In this document: piece by piece, positions 1 to 12,236 of the stretch | How the letters are laid out: each line of letters opens with the position of its first letter | How positions within the stretch are numbered: position 1 is the stretch's first letter | Assembly (NCBI GenBank): GCA_019137255.1 | Contig: WPDH01000292.1 | Coordinates: 248,001-312,000, forward strand | Length of the DNA stretch: 64,000 nt | DNA from: Corinectria fuckeliana | Taxonomy: Eukaryota > Ascomycota > Sordariomycetes > Hypocreales > Nectriaceae | Reading direction: 5' to 3' | Position numbers and translations under genes: made by a program | Notes under the pieces: generated by a model | Told to the model about the DNA's origin: nothing | Database searches by the model: none | The model's input: the letters and a program-made list of their open reading frames with translations, nothing else

Positions 1-1425
1 ATGACGGGAATTGTTGCGCCCCAGCAAGACAATAAACCACCTGCTACTCCGTAGTCTACGTAGTGATGACAATAAAAGACACAGCCCAAACTAGGTACCG
101 AGGAGCTAAGAGAAAGGCAAATTGTACCAAGATAAGATGTGCAGGAAATGATATCTATCCCCCTTTCTATACGAAGTACAGCAATGACGAATCACCGAGA
201 TGTCCATGACCAACCGCCCCCAGAACCCGTCCAAACCCCAGATAAGCAAACTCTTGCAGCATCCAAGAAGAGAATGCAATGCTAGAGTGAAGTGACGATA
301 GAGCATGCGATGCGTGAATCCGCTCGAATCGCGTGGGGCGTGGCGAAGCTTGTCGTGTCCTTCGTCCATAAAGGCTGAAAGTCGCCGTGCGTCCTTACAG
401 TCGGAGCTGGATATGGCACCCAGGACAGAGCCAGGCAGAATCGATGAGCAAGGAGGCAAAAAAACGGGCTAGGCTTTCGCTGGTTGATGCCAGATGGAGC
501 TTCGGGATGGGCCAGCCGAGAAGTGTTGATTGGTCGTCGTCGTCGCGGCTGACTTCCCGCCTCGCATAACATCCATCCCTTCAGCCCCTCATCTTTTCTT
601 GAACTTGCATGTGTCCTTTATCTCCCTCATCTGCTGCGATCACTCTGCATCGCGATGCCAACCTTCCCATCTCTTCCGTCCTTTTTCTGAGTCGCCCGCT
701 TCGTCTCCGCGTTCTGCCTTCCTTGTGGCAGAGAGGCTGATCTCAGAGCATCGTGGCCTTGGAACCCTGCTGCACTTGACACTCTCATTTGGGGCCAGTA
801 GCCAAGCCCAACAAGATTTTGCCGACACCCTCATCACATCTTGGACTTCAAAGTGACGCCTGGGGCCACCTTCAACGCGAGGAGTACATGGTATCCACCA
901 ACCCATCACTCTTCTCACAACTGCCCATCAAGAGCTTGGAAGTAAGAAACCAGAAGAACCGACCTTTTCTGATACTTGTTGGAAGTCGAACAGCACTTCG
1001 GCCCTAGGATATCTCATCCCATCCCGTCAATCTCACCCCTCATCAGAATGAGCCTTACCTTTCCTCTTAGGAAACAGATTGCACCATGAAGATATTCATG
1101 GCGAAAAAAAGGGAGCACTCAACAGCAGGGAGCACTCAAAATCATGACACGAACGAGGAAGAATGCTGAGCCTTTTCGCACAAAGGAAAACGTCGCTCAT
1201 GACCGAGTTTGGTTAATGAAACAGACGGACTGATGCTCATCAACATGAGAGCAGCTCAAGCTACCTCGCAGCCTTGACACTCGCAGCACCACTCCACGAC
1301 ATCGGCATCAATTGGGGTTGGATCCCACCATGTGGCTGTCGGCATTCTCGACCTAGTTCTGTCATCAGTCGATGCAAACACTTTCGTCTCGCCGTTGACG
1401 AAGGCATGATACATACCGATGAGGT
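1..1425. other. Gene-free flank, no recognised feature
   Basis: I see no convincing gene here. Open frames on both strands are short, overlap each other and have no protein-like composition. The stretch is of ordinary base composition and carries pyrimidine-rich tracts typical of fungal intergenic DNA. Confidence 0.5.
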
Positions 1426-1845
1426 TTATTTTTTCCCTTCGAGGTGAGAGCCGACACCGACAAGAACTGGTGAGGCGGATTGGCCTGGATTACCCTGTGG
1501 GGCGGCGATTGCGAGGGGCGCGGCGTCACCGGCCATAACCACCTCGAGCTCCTGGAGCAGCACATCACCCACCCGCGCATCGATGCCCTGGTGTGCGAGG
1601 CTTTGGACCTCTGTTGCGGAGATGCGGGCGATGATATTATCATGACTATAGTACTCCGCACGCGCACGGGAAACGGCCCGAGGCTCACCAGGGTGGGTTG
1701 CCTCGCCGTTGTGGCCACTAGCATTATTCCCGTTAGCAAACGACGACGAGATGACGAGACGATAAATTCGGGCCATCGATCGATCGTGAAATCAGCCGAA
1801 GACGTACCCTGCTGCGGAACCCTGCTGCGAACGATTCGAAGCCAT
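1426..1845 (-). CDS. Small hypothetical protein, two exons, 109 aa
   Basis: The gene is read as exon 1 1845-1808, intron 1807-1718 and exon 2 1717-1426. The intron starts gtacgt and ends gctag, and the two exons join in phase 2 to give an uninterrupted 109-residue product. It begins MASNRSQQGSAAGG. A soluble central part is rich in alternating Ala, Glu and Leu around the segment RARAEYYSHDNIIARIS, followed by EVQSLAHQGIDARVGDVLLQ. The tail is rich in Gly, Pro and Val and ends in two lysines. There is no signal peptide, membrane helix or cysteine motif. The upstream DNA (1846-2120) is pyrimidine-rich on the coding strand, as expected of a fungal leader. I do not recognise the family. The call rests on the clean intron and protein-like composition. 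A different start or a chance frame cannot be excluded. Confidence 0.5.
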
Positions 1846-4800
1846 ATTGTCGACACGATGGCGAACGGTGTTTGGGGAACTCGAAGTGTCTAACAACCGA
1901 ATGTAGCGAAGGGGTTCTCGAGTGGCAGAGGTGAGCGACGGAGGCGAGCAGGCTGGGGAGGTGTAACTCGGATGGCCAGATTTCTCACAACGAGGAAGAC
2001 GATGCGAAGACGGACGAAAACCGAAACACAAATAAGGGAAGGATGAGGCTGTGAAGAGATAGTACTTTGCTGGCTGGGTTGCGGGAAGGCCTGGATTGCG
2101 GACAGGATCTGCTTGACGCATATGCTGGCAACAGGACCGAAGTCAGTCGCAGTGACGGTTGGGGGACACGACGAAAGCCCGCGAGGCATGCGACGAGGAG
2201 GAAATGCTACAAAAACGAGGGGGAAGCGAGGCGTAGAGGGCGAAAGAGAGCGATGCGGGGTGGGGAGGAGGGGAAGTGAACGCCGGATAGGTGAGGCCTA
2301 GATTGTGCAAGGCGGAGATTCTGGGGCTGGAGAAGGTTGACGACGTTCTATAACGTCGGAATCTGAGTGTTCTGGGTGCGTCGGTTGTCTTATTGAGTTA
2401 AGCAAACGGGAGAAGGAGATGCAGATACATGGATTTCCCGATGCCTGGTCCGTACTATGCCGCTGCGGTGCGGGTTCATTGTGGAGGGTCCACACACACC
2501 CTGCCAACCCAGTCCGCGCGCGCGGTCTCGTACGTAGGTACATAATTAGTAGTATGAATTCGAATGCCATTCGTACAAGGATGCGCTAGTCAGGCGATTG
2601 CTATTCGTGCACTCGACGTCTCCACCCCACGAGCCTACATAGTACTACTCACCGTCACCGTTGTCGGCACGTTGGTTCCTCCGGGCGGGCGACACCGTCT
2701 TACGCCTCAGGCTCATTCGGGACCTTGCGTAGGTCTTGACTGTTTCCTTGTGGCTTTCCCAGGTTTCCCAGGTGCGACGCCTCGACCCAACCAGGTCCCT
2801 GGTAGTGTGGACGGGGCAATCTTCAATCCGTTCGCCAGCAGCCTCGACGGTGCCCCTTTGCTGCCGAGTAGTGGCCGGGCCTCCAACACGCTGAGATGGT
2901 GCGTTGTCCTATTTATTACGTTGCCGAATAGAGGCCGCCCCTTCAAAGTTCTGGCTGAGTTGGCGCATTGTTCTGTACTGACTCGGGCCGGAAAGCTCAT
3001 GACGCGCCTTTGCATTTGCCTCAGGACAGGGCGGTTGCATACGGTAGCCAATCCGCGGTACAGTGCATCGCCTCATGAGATCCCGCAGAGTCGCTACCCG
3101 AGCAGGACGCGAATCTGTTTGGGGACCTGCGGGGAACCAATGGGTGGAAGGCACTGGAGTGCAACAGCATAGAACCACGTCCGAAGCCGCCGGGAGGGGG
3201 AATGACTGCAACACGGAGCCTCAACTATGGTGAGACGGCCGACGTCAATATCATCGATGTCAAGAGACTGGGGACCGCGCCAATTAGGCATGGTTGGTTG
3301 CCACCTACTCCTCAGTCGTGTAAGTGTCGTTGCCTTTCTGTTCCGCCAAAGATGCGAACCATACTACGTGGGGTATTAGCGTACCCGACGGAACTGTCCT
3401 GACTGGACCGGGCCGGGAAACGGGGAGCCAACCAACCTAATTAGCAGCAAGATACCAACTGAAACGAGCTTTAAGCGTCTCCACAATGGATTGGTCTCGA
3501 CACCATTGTGAACATGTCGTCACCATAAACATGGATTTTGACCGATCGGTCTCGCCTCGCTTGAGCCATGTCCGCGGGGTAATTAGTCAAGTAGGGGTCC
3601 ATTCGGTGGGGTGGTTGTAGAGCGATACACGGCCCCTCATCGTGTGAGCGTGGAGCAAAGCCGAGCTGTCGGGAAGTCGGCGATAGAACATTCCGTCGGC
3701 ATTGCACGTGTACTCCTTGGTTCTCTCCGGCAGAAACACGTAATGGTGTGTACCTACCATGAGTGGGCACTCATGGTAGTCGCGACAAGACTGGGGAACA
3801 TGGTCGCATGTGACGACCCAGCAGTGTAAGTTTTTTCGGTAGGGCTGTTCCATGTCCCGCAGCATGGGATCTCCAGAATCTGAACCTGGTAAAAATCCAG
3901 GACCTAGAACAGGGCCCGCAAAAGTACCCGACGTTTAGGCCCCGACCCGACTAGTATCCATGCTAATGGCTCTGGGCCTCGCACCCTGCCTCATCTGGAA
4001 TATGTGGACCTCTTCCTGTGCAATCCCGCCGGCCGCTCCTGGACGGGTGAGCTTGCTTCGCGTCCTCGATGCACATTGCCTAATCCACTACGGCGCGATA
4101 CATGATCGCATATGCATGTTGGCTAATTTGTCCACTATACGCGACATCGACCTGCCGATCACGCAGCCCGGAGTCGTCACACTTCCTCCTCTCCAATGAC
4201 ACGGGGAGTTTGCTTCTGCAAATGTGGTGTCCCAATTGGGAGACGAGGACGGTGCTTTCGGCATTTGGCGGAGCCGCAAATCGATGGCTTCACTCAGAGT
4301 GCCTCAGCCAGCACAATCCAAGGTGGCATTATGCAAATGGGCGCCATCAAATGAAGCACAAGGACACAGCAGAATTTCAGGTAAAATTACAAGAAAAATG
4401 TGCAAGTGTGAAAAGGCCGTCGAAGAAAATCGCGCCCCAGTGCCAACAAAACTAACATCATCAACTGCTCCAGAGCCTTGTGAAGGCCATGGCGACGGAG
4501 GTGGTGTCGACGCGACGTAAGACTGGATGACACCGGCGTCGCGGACCTAAACGGCGTCCTAGCAACGTAAGATGGATCCTGCATCTGTGCATTGATAGGG
4601 CCCGTCTCCCGCGTTCTAGCGTGGCGGGGCGGCGCCGGCGGGGTTTGGAAGCGGAGCTGGCTTGTGTTTGTGGAGGGGGATGGTTATAGGTACATGGGTA
4701 GGGAAGGGCTTGAACGGGACACGTTGTGCTGCACAATAGAAGGGAGTGGACAGGCGAGGATGAAGAAAATAGCTCGCCTTGGGGATGAGCCTCGGACCCC

Positions 4801-6239
4801 GTCCATTCAAGATGTTGTAGACATGACGATTTGCTGGTGAGTATCGAGTCGGTGTGAGCCGATGCCTGTACGCGATAGCTATCAGCATACCGCTCAGGGA
4901 TAGGCGTACCCAAAAGGAGCTGCAAAGAAGTTTAGGGGTAACGTTGCCTCTCAAGCGGGATCTGGTCGTAGCTGTCTTCTGTCTAATTAGTAGGAATAGC
5001 GGAGTAGTTCCACGCGCGTTGAGAGCGCTGGAAGTGGGCGAGTGTACCATGATGGGATTCCCGCTATATCGATATGGCTCCCAAAACAGGGCTGCATTTT
5101 CTGTCCGTGTCTGTTGATGCCACATTCGCTTGCGCCCTCTAGATTGAGCCATGCCGAAACCCGACTATGCAGTTCCTGCACCTGAAGCGAAGAGCGGTCT
5201 ATGGGACCTGGCTCCAGCATGGGTCTAGGTCTGCAGGTCGATGCTAATGGAGCAGATGCATCTACGACACTTTCACTCTCTGTTGGCTTTATTCTCATCC
5301 ATATTAGGGTACCAGAACACGCTCCATGTTACAAACGGCTGAGGGGCTACCTATGTACACATGAAATCCGAAGCGTGCTGAATGCGGCCTGGAGACGGCC
5401 TGGCTCCGCAGACTAGGTCTCTTTGTTGGCGGTCGCTGGCAGGTCGCTGTGGGTAACGGGTTTCTCGACGTTTTCCAAATGAACCCCAACCCCAGCAAGC
5501 AGGACAGTGCGGTCACCGCCTAACCTCGCACCTGGCCGGGCTGACCCAAGGCCCAGAGCAGTGACGTTTTTCAGGATCCCTGAAACTTCAGGAAATCGAT
5601 AGGCCGCGGCCTGCGGGATCGCCAATCGGACGTTGACAGGGTCCTGGCAACCCTGGGCAAAGCGACTGAGTGGGGTGCTTGCGTCGTCGGTAGTGACCAG
5701 ACGAAAACCGTCGGTTTGGTCACCCCTTCTCCAGTATGAGAATCAGTGCCGTTTCCCACGAGTTGTAGCATAGGGACATTTGACAGATTCGCATTGAAGC
5801 TTGGAATCTCTTACCTAGTACTGGGAGCAGATCCCTGCGTAGCTCTGGCGGAAGAGGCCATTGTACTTTGTATAGTAGCACAGTGCGATGGACAAAGTCG
5901 AGTCGTCGAAGGTGAGGCAACGAAGAAACACAGAACAAGCTCACTTTGGGGCAATCTTGAAATTCTCTGTTGATGGGGCACTGAAACAGTCAAGAGAGAG
6001 CTCCATGGAGAGGCTTTGGCCGCCTTTTAAACATCTCTTGCTCACACCGAAAACTTCACTTACAGCGTAAATAGCAAGGGTTGCATCCATGGACGGCCGA
6101 CGGCCGACGACCACTAACGTGGCGCGGTCCCTTCACTCGGAGTGTACAGATAACCTGAGGACCTCCCCCTGGTCTAACCTGAGGGGTATAAAGACTAGAG
6201 GGGCTAAGCTGAGTACCTCAGCAGAGCTTACCTAAGCAC
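1846..6239. other. Long intergenic region, gene-poor
   Basis: Frames up to about 200 codons occur (for example 2564-3172 plus), but their composition is not protein-like and competing frames overlap them. A minus-strand frame free of stops (5413-5733) looks somewhat protein-like but lacks a start codon or a clear splice acceptor. Near the right end (6150-6190) the decamer-like motif AACCTGAGG occurs twice, just before base composition collapses into the AT-rich island. An inverted repeat at 3754-3779 is listed separately. Confidence 0.45.
3754..3779. repeat. Perfect inverted repeat, 12-bp arms
   Basis: CTACCATGAGTG and its exact reverse complement flank a 2-bp centre (GG). It lies in otherwise featureless DNA. 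A hairpin, a protein-binding palindrome or a chance occurrence are all possible. Confidence 0.6.
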
Positions 6240-6820
6240 CTCTATATTACATAAAGTCTTACTATTCGCATAATATCACATTTGTGTTATAGCTATTACA
6301 GCCACTATAAAAAGAGGTTACCTTTTACTTAACACCTAATAAAATATATTTCTATTCTGTCTTTAAGTGATTATAACTATAGCTTTAACAGTAGTAAAAG
6401 CAGTAGAAAAAACAGCTGTAAGCTATAGTATAATTAAAGCTATAATATAATTACTATAAAAGGTTTATAAATTAGTAATTAGAAAAAAGGTAAAAAGGTG
6501 GTTTAATTTTAGTAGCTAAAAGTGTATATATATTAAAATATAATAAGTAGATTTCTTACTAATTTAGTTACTACTATTTTAGTCTTATAGTATAATAGGT
6601 ATTATATAGTTATAATAGTATTATATAATATAAAAATACTTAAAAAAGCTTTACTAAAATACTTAAGTAAGCTTTATTAAAATACTTAGCTTAGTTTTTT
6701 TAGTTTTTATACCTTTTAGGTTAAACTAAAAAGAGGTTCTTAAGTTATTTATACACTTTAAGTAAAGAGTACTAGTAATTATATACTTAAGGCTTACTTA
6801 CTAGCATATTAAAAATAGGT

Positions 6821-6887
6821 ATAAAAAGCTATAAGACTTAGTATCTTATATTAACTTTTTTTTTAAATTTTACTAGAGTTATCTTAT
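6821..6887 (+). repeat. Left arm of a diverged inverted repeat
   Basis: Bases from ataaaaagctataa to actagagttatctta match the reverse complement of 12170-12236 nearly base for base. The differences are mostly C/T and G/A exchanges plus small length changes in a T run. Copies of the 17-bp satellite lie inside both arms in matching orientation. This arrangement resembles the terminal inverted repeats of a DNA transposon, with the arms about 5.4 kb apart from end to end. Confidence 0.65.
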
Positions 6888-7000
6888 ACTATATACTCTT
6901 ATATAACTCTATTTTACATATATTAATTAAGATTATATAATAAATATAATTTTCTAATATCTTAGCTAATTATTATTATAATAGCTATATAATATCTATT

Positions 7001-7085
7001 ATATTACAGCTTTAATTATATTATAGCTTTAATTATATTATAGCTTTAATTGTATTATAGCTTTAATTATATTACAGCTTTATAC
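7001..7085 (+). repeat. Detached copies of the 17-bp satellite, fully RIP-converted
   Basis: About five tandem units of the form agctttaattatattat stand here, some 4 kb left of the main array. Every CG and most CA/TG positions seen in the main array have become TA. They lie just inside the left inverted-repeat arm. Confidence 0.75.
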
Positions 7086-10000
7086 CCTAATCAGCTTAAT
7101 ATTTCTAAAAGATAAAAAGTTATAAAGCCACTCTTAAGAATAGAGATTAAACACTAAAAAGATGTTTCTTTCCCTTTTAGGCTAGTAAATTAGCTGTGTG
7201 ATAAGGTAAACCTTATCTAAAGGTGTATCTAAAAGTTATATATAGTCGCCTAATATACCTTTTACTGCTTAATTAAATATAGACTAGTTACTAAGAAATT
7301 TCGCTCTTTTTAACTGATTTTAAGCCTGTTAGATTAAGTATATATAGAAATTATATATATACTTAATTAAGAAAAAAATAAAGTTAATAAAACAGTCTTT
7401 CTAATAGGTTTTAAAGCATATAATACTATAATAGCCTCTAGCTAGTATAATAAGTAGTGAAAATAAAGCCTGTAATATAAATAACCTACTAGATAATATA
7501 AAAAATATAATAATCCTATATCTAGTCTAAGAATACACCTAGAATATAGTAAAAAAAGAGACAGCTTTAAGGCCTTAAGGTGTTATTAACTTAAGCAGGC
7601 TAGTAGCCACACTTTATAAGGTATAGTCTTATCTTAAAAGTAATAATTAGTTATTTAAAAAGCTATTTTAGCTACTAAAAACTATATTTAAAGTGTTAGT
7701 ATAGTAGTTAAGAGTGTATATAAAGATAATAAGTATATATTACTAAAGTATAAAGTAGAAAGTGATAATATTTCTTTATATTATTAGTTAGAGCTGCTTA
7801 TAGCAGTTAGTAGTGTATTTTTTTAGTATTACTTAGAGTATAGTATTAGCTGTTATAAAAGTTAGCCTTAAAGCCTTTTACTTATTATATCTTACTTTTA
7901 TTATCTTACTAGATAATAGCTTTACCTGCTTTAAGACTATCTCTCACTCTAGCTTATAAGTATTTTATATATATATTAAGATAGTAAATAATACTTATAT
8001 TAATACTTATATCTTAAAGTAGAGTTAGTAGAAGTAGTATAATAAAAAGTTTATAATTACTTAAAATATACTTTATATAGTATAGCTAAATAAAACCTTT
8101 TTATATATACTAGTAAGTATAAAAGGGTTAGTTAATAATATAACCTTAATATAATATACTTTTTTAAAGAACTTTTATATTACTAAGTATTAATTTTACC
8201 TAAGAGATGCTAGCTTTAGTGCCTAAGTAGGCCTATTAATATTATATCTTAGTATAAGATACTATCTTAAAGAGTGAGATAAGAGGGTTAATAGCTTAGT
8301 AAATAAGAAAGAGCTATATAACTTATAGCACTTATAGCTTTAGATTATTATAAAGCTAGCTTTTAGTTAGCTAAAAAGAAAGTTTAGAATTCTAAAAGTA
8401 TTAATACTAAAGTATTATATTAAATACTAGGTGCTTATTATATATATTTATACTACTATTTAAAACTTTCTTAAGGTATAAGATATATTAGAAGAAAGCT
8501 TAGAGATTAAAAGAGAAGATAAGATATACTTTTAAGTTATAAGAGAGTAGGTAAATATAAATATTAATACTTTAAGAGCTATAAAGCTAAGAGAGTCTAT
8601 TATAATATAGTAGTAAAAATAGTATTAAGACTATTAAGATAACCTAAAGATTATATAAAGTTAGCTAGAGAAACTTAATAATACTCTAAAAGATAAGATA
8701 TATTAAGAACCTAAGAAATAGCATATAATACTTATATTTAGCATAATAATAGTATCTTAAAGTTAGAAAAAAGAAAGGTTATTATATTAAAAATAATATA
8801 CTTACTAAGATATTAGGGTAGGTAACTATTATAGTAAGTTATAAGATAAGTTATATAAAATTAAAAGCTAATATCTTATAATTATAATAGTTATACTTTA
8901 TAACTAGTAACTTAGGTTAGTATAAGAGAAGTAATCTAAAAGGTTAAGCACTTAGTATAAAGTAAAACTACTACTTTAAAGTAAGATATAAAATATAAAT
9001 AAATATACTAAAAGTATATAAGAAATACTTAAATAATCTTTAAGGGCTAAAGTTTTATTTTCTGTTCTAAAAGTAATTTATATATAATATTTTTACTATT
9101 TAATCTTAATCTAAAGTTACTATACTTATATAACTATAGTATATAACTATAGTAATATACTAGTATACTAATAATATAATATATAACCCTCTTAAAATAC
9201 CTTATAACTTATAGTAAGTTATATCTTATAAAAAACTCTTATAATAGTTATACTACTAGATGTTTTATTATAAATTAAAAACTATAAGCAGTTTAAGCTA
9301 CTACTAAACTACTTAAAAATTTTAATAACTTTTAGATATAAAATATATCTAAAATTAACACTATATATAATTTATTTATTAAGAATTATAATAGCTAAGT
9401 TATATTATAAATTATACTATAAATTAAAATATTAGAGTTATATTAAGTTAGTATAAATTACTTTTTTTATTATATTATAATAGCTATAAAATATAACCTT
9501 ATAGTATCTTATTATAAGGTTAAAAAAGCTGCTAATTTATAATTATAACCTTATAGAATTTTACTCTTTTTATATTATACTTTTACTCTTAATTTCACTT
9601 TATTTAATACTAAATTAATATTTTTATAACTTTAGAGACTTATTTATATATTTTTATTACTAAAAGAGTTATTTACTTAGTTTATTTCTCTTTTTATACT
9701 CTTAGAATCTTTAGCTAACCCTTTTAGCCTTCTTATAACCTTCTAAAATATCCTCTTTTTAAATATAAGCACTAAGTTATTATACTAAATTATAAAAGTA
9801 GAATTTCTCTTAATCTAGTTAATAAACCTATTAATCTTATCCTCTAAGGCAGCTTTTATAAACTATACTTATATGTTAATAATAGTAAACTTAAGATTAG
9901 ATACCTTAAGAACCTAGCTACTCTACCTAAAAGTAGTAAGAATAGTTAGAATCTTATCTAAGCTTAGATTTTCTTATAAGCTTATTACCTAGTAAGATTA

Positions 10001-11159
10001 CTTAAGAGATAATAAGATAAAGCTTCTTATTAACACTAAGAAAGCTGCTTACTTCTTAATAACTAGCTTAAGTGTTAAGGTTTATAATAATAACTCTTTT
10101 TACACTTAAGTAGCTACCTAAAAGCTATACTAATATTCTGCTTTACTAGGCCTCTCTTTCTTTTTACTAGAGCTATTTATTAAGATATACTTAATCTTAT
10201 TAAGCCTCTTAGTATTTTTAGCCTTTATAACAGTTAGACTAACCTTTTTAGTTTTTATAAAAGCTTACTTATAAAAGTTATAATAAGAAAGGCTAAGCTT
10301 TCTTAGTAAAGTAGTTATATTACTAAACTTTTATAGTATAAACTCTTACTATTTATCACTATAGTATATAATACTTATATTCTTCTTATAGGAAGTCTTT
10401 ATCTTATTAATAATCACTAAGAATATCTTTTAGGTCTTTAAGAGGGCTAAAAGCTTTTAAGATACTCTTAGTTAGTTAAAAATAATATTTAGCTACTTTT
10501 TTTAAAACTATACTATAATATTTATCTATATTACCTACTAATTAGGTCTCTTCTTAAAGGTTAAGTTCTTAATAGCTTAGGCTTTTATAACTAGCTCTAA
10601 AATAAGATAGATCTACTTTAGCTACTATTATAGCTTTTTTTATATCTAATTTTTATCTTTTAATCTCTTCTTTTTTAGTATTTTCTTAGCTTTTAGAGGA
10701 GGTCTTAAAAGTCTAGCTATAATAAGAGAGAAAGTAAAAGTTAAGTTAACTTTAGTTATAATAATCTTACTAAGACTCTAAGTAAGTAGTAACTATATTA
10801 GTAGTAATATTAGTAGTAGTAGTATATAGCTTTACCTTCTTATATATAGCTTATTAGGTAAGATAGTTAAAGGTAAGAAGCTTATTATAATTATAAGTCT
10901 TAAAAAGATATAGTTATATAAGAGATATAGTAATTATCTATCTATAGGGAAATAACATACTTAAAGTTAAACTTTCTTATATCCCTAATATTAGACAGGT
11001 AGTATATACAGGCAGCTAGAAGCAGGTTAGTTAATCTAACAGAACCTAGAAATATATAACTAACAGATAAGAGGTACCTAAGGTATAAGCTAGCTTACTA
11101 TACATATTTAAAGTCACTTTTGTTAATCCACTTTCTTTAAAAACATCAAGCCGATCAGG

Positions 11160-12060
11160 GCATTAATCGCGCTACAGCTTTAATCACATCACAGCTTTAA
11201 TCGCGCCGCAGCTTTAATCATGCCGCAGCTTCAATTGTGCTGCAGCTTCAATTGTGCTGCAGCTTCAATCGCGCTGCAGCTTCAATCGCGCCGCAGCTTC
11301 AATCATGCCGCAGCTTCAATCGTGCTGCAGCTTTAATCGCGCTGCAGCTTTAATCGCGCTGCAGCTTTAATCATGCCGCAGCTTCAATCGTGCTGCAGCT
11401 TCAATCGTGCTGCAGCTTCAATCGCGCCGCAGCTTTAATCGTGCCGCAGCTTCAATCGTGCTGCAGCTTCAATCGTGCTGCAGCTTCAATCGTGCTGCAG
11501 CTTTAATCACGCTGCAGCTTTAATCGCAGCTTTAATCACATTATAGCTTTAATCATGCCGCAGCTTTAATCGCACTACAGCTTTAATCGCGCTGCAGCTT
11601 TAATCATGCCGCAGCTTTAATCGTGCTGCAGCTTTAATCGTGCTGCAGCTTTAATCACGCTGCAGCTTTAATCGCAGCTTTAATCACATTATAGCTTTAA
11701 TTATGCCACAGCTTTAATCGCACTACAGCTTTAATCACGCCGCAGCTTTAATTATGCCGCAGCTTTAATTGTGCTACAGCTTTAATTATGCTGTAGCTTT
11801 AATCGCGCTATAGCTTTAATTATACTACAGCTTTAATTGTGCTACAGCTTTAATTATATTATAGCTTTAATTATACTATAGCTTTAATTATATTACAGCT
11901 TTAATTATACTATAGCTTTAATTATGTTATAGTTTTAATTATATTATAGCTTTAATTGTGTTATAGCTTTAATTATATTATAGCTTTAATTATATTATAG
12001 CTTTAATTATATTACAGCTTTAATTATATTATAACTTTAATTATACTATAGTATTAATTA
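11160..12060 (+). repeat. 17-bp minisatellite array, about 50 units
   Basis: The unit is gcagctttaatcgcgct and close variants, with a few shortened units near 11520 and 11670. In the left two thirds many units keep CG, CA and TG. Units differ mostly by single C/T or G/A exchanges (cgcgct, cgtgct, catgcc, cacgct). From about 11780 rightward the units become tatagctttaattatat, the fully converted form. At 12060-12105 the motif appears in the opposite orientation. There are no unique spacers, so this is a satellite and not a CRISPR array. Confidence 0.9.
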
Positions 12061-12169
12061 TACTATAGCTATAATATAATTAAAGTTATAATATAATTAG
12101 TATAAAAAGACTATATATATTATTATAATAAAATATTATATATAATTAAATAAAGTTTATATAATATAA

Positions 12170-12236
12170 TAAGATAACTCTAGTGTGAATTTTTAAAAAA
12201 AATTAATATAAAATACTAAGCTTTATAGCTTTTTAT
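12170..12236 (-). repeat. Right arm of a diverged inverted repeat
   Basis: This is the partner of the arm at 6821-6887, read on the opposite strand. Beyond the aligned 67 bases similarity fades, so the full arm length is uncertain. Confidence 0.65.

Noticed and set aside
2564..3172. 202-codon plus-strand frame
   Set aside because: Composition is not protein-like, opposing frames of similar length overlap it, and there is no family motif or intron context.
5413..5733. 107-codon minus-strand stop-free stretch that looks protein-like
   Set aside because: No ATG and no convincing acceptor or upstream exon. A frame of this length is expected by chance somewhere in several kilobases of this base composition.
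11160..12060. CRISPR-like regular repeat array
   Set aside because: Units follow each other directly with a 17-bp period and no unique spacers, and the genome is eukaryotic. It is a minisatellite.
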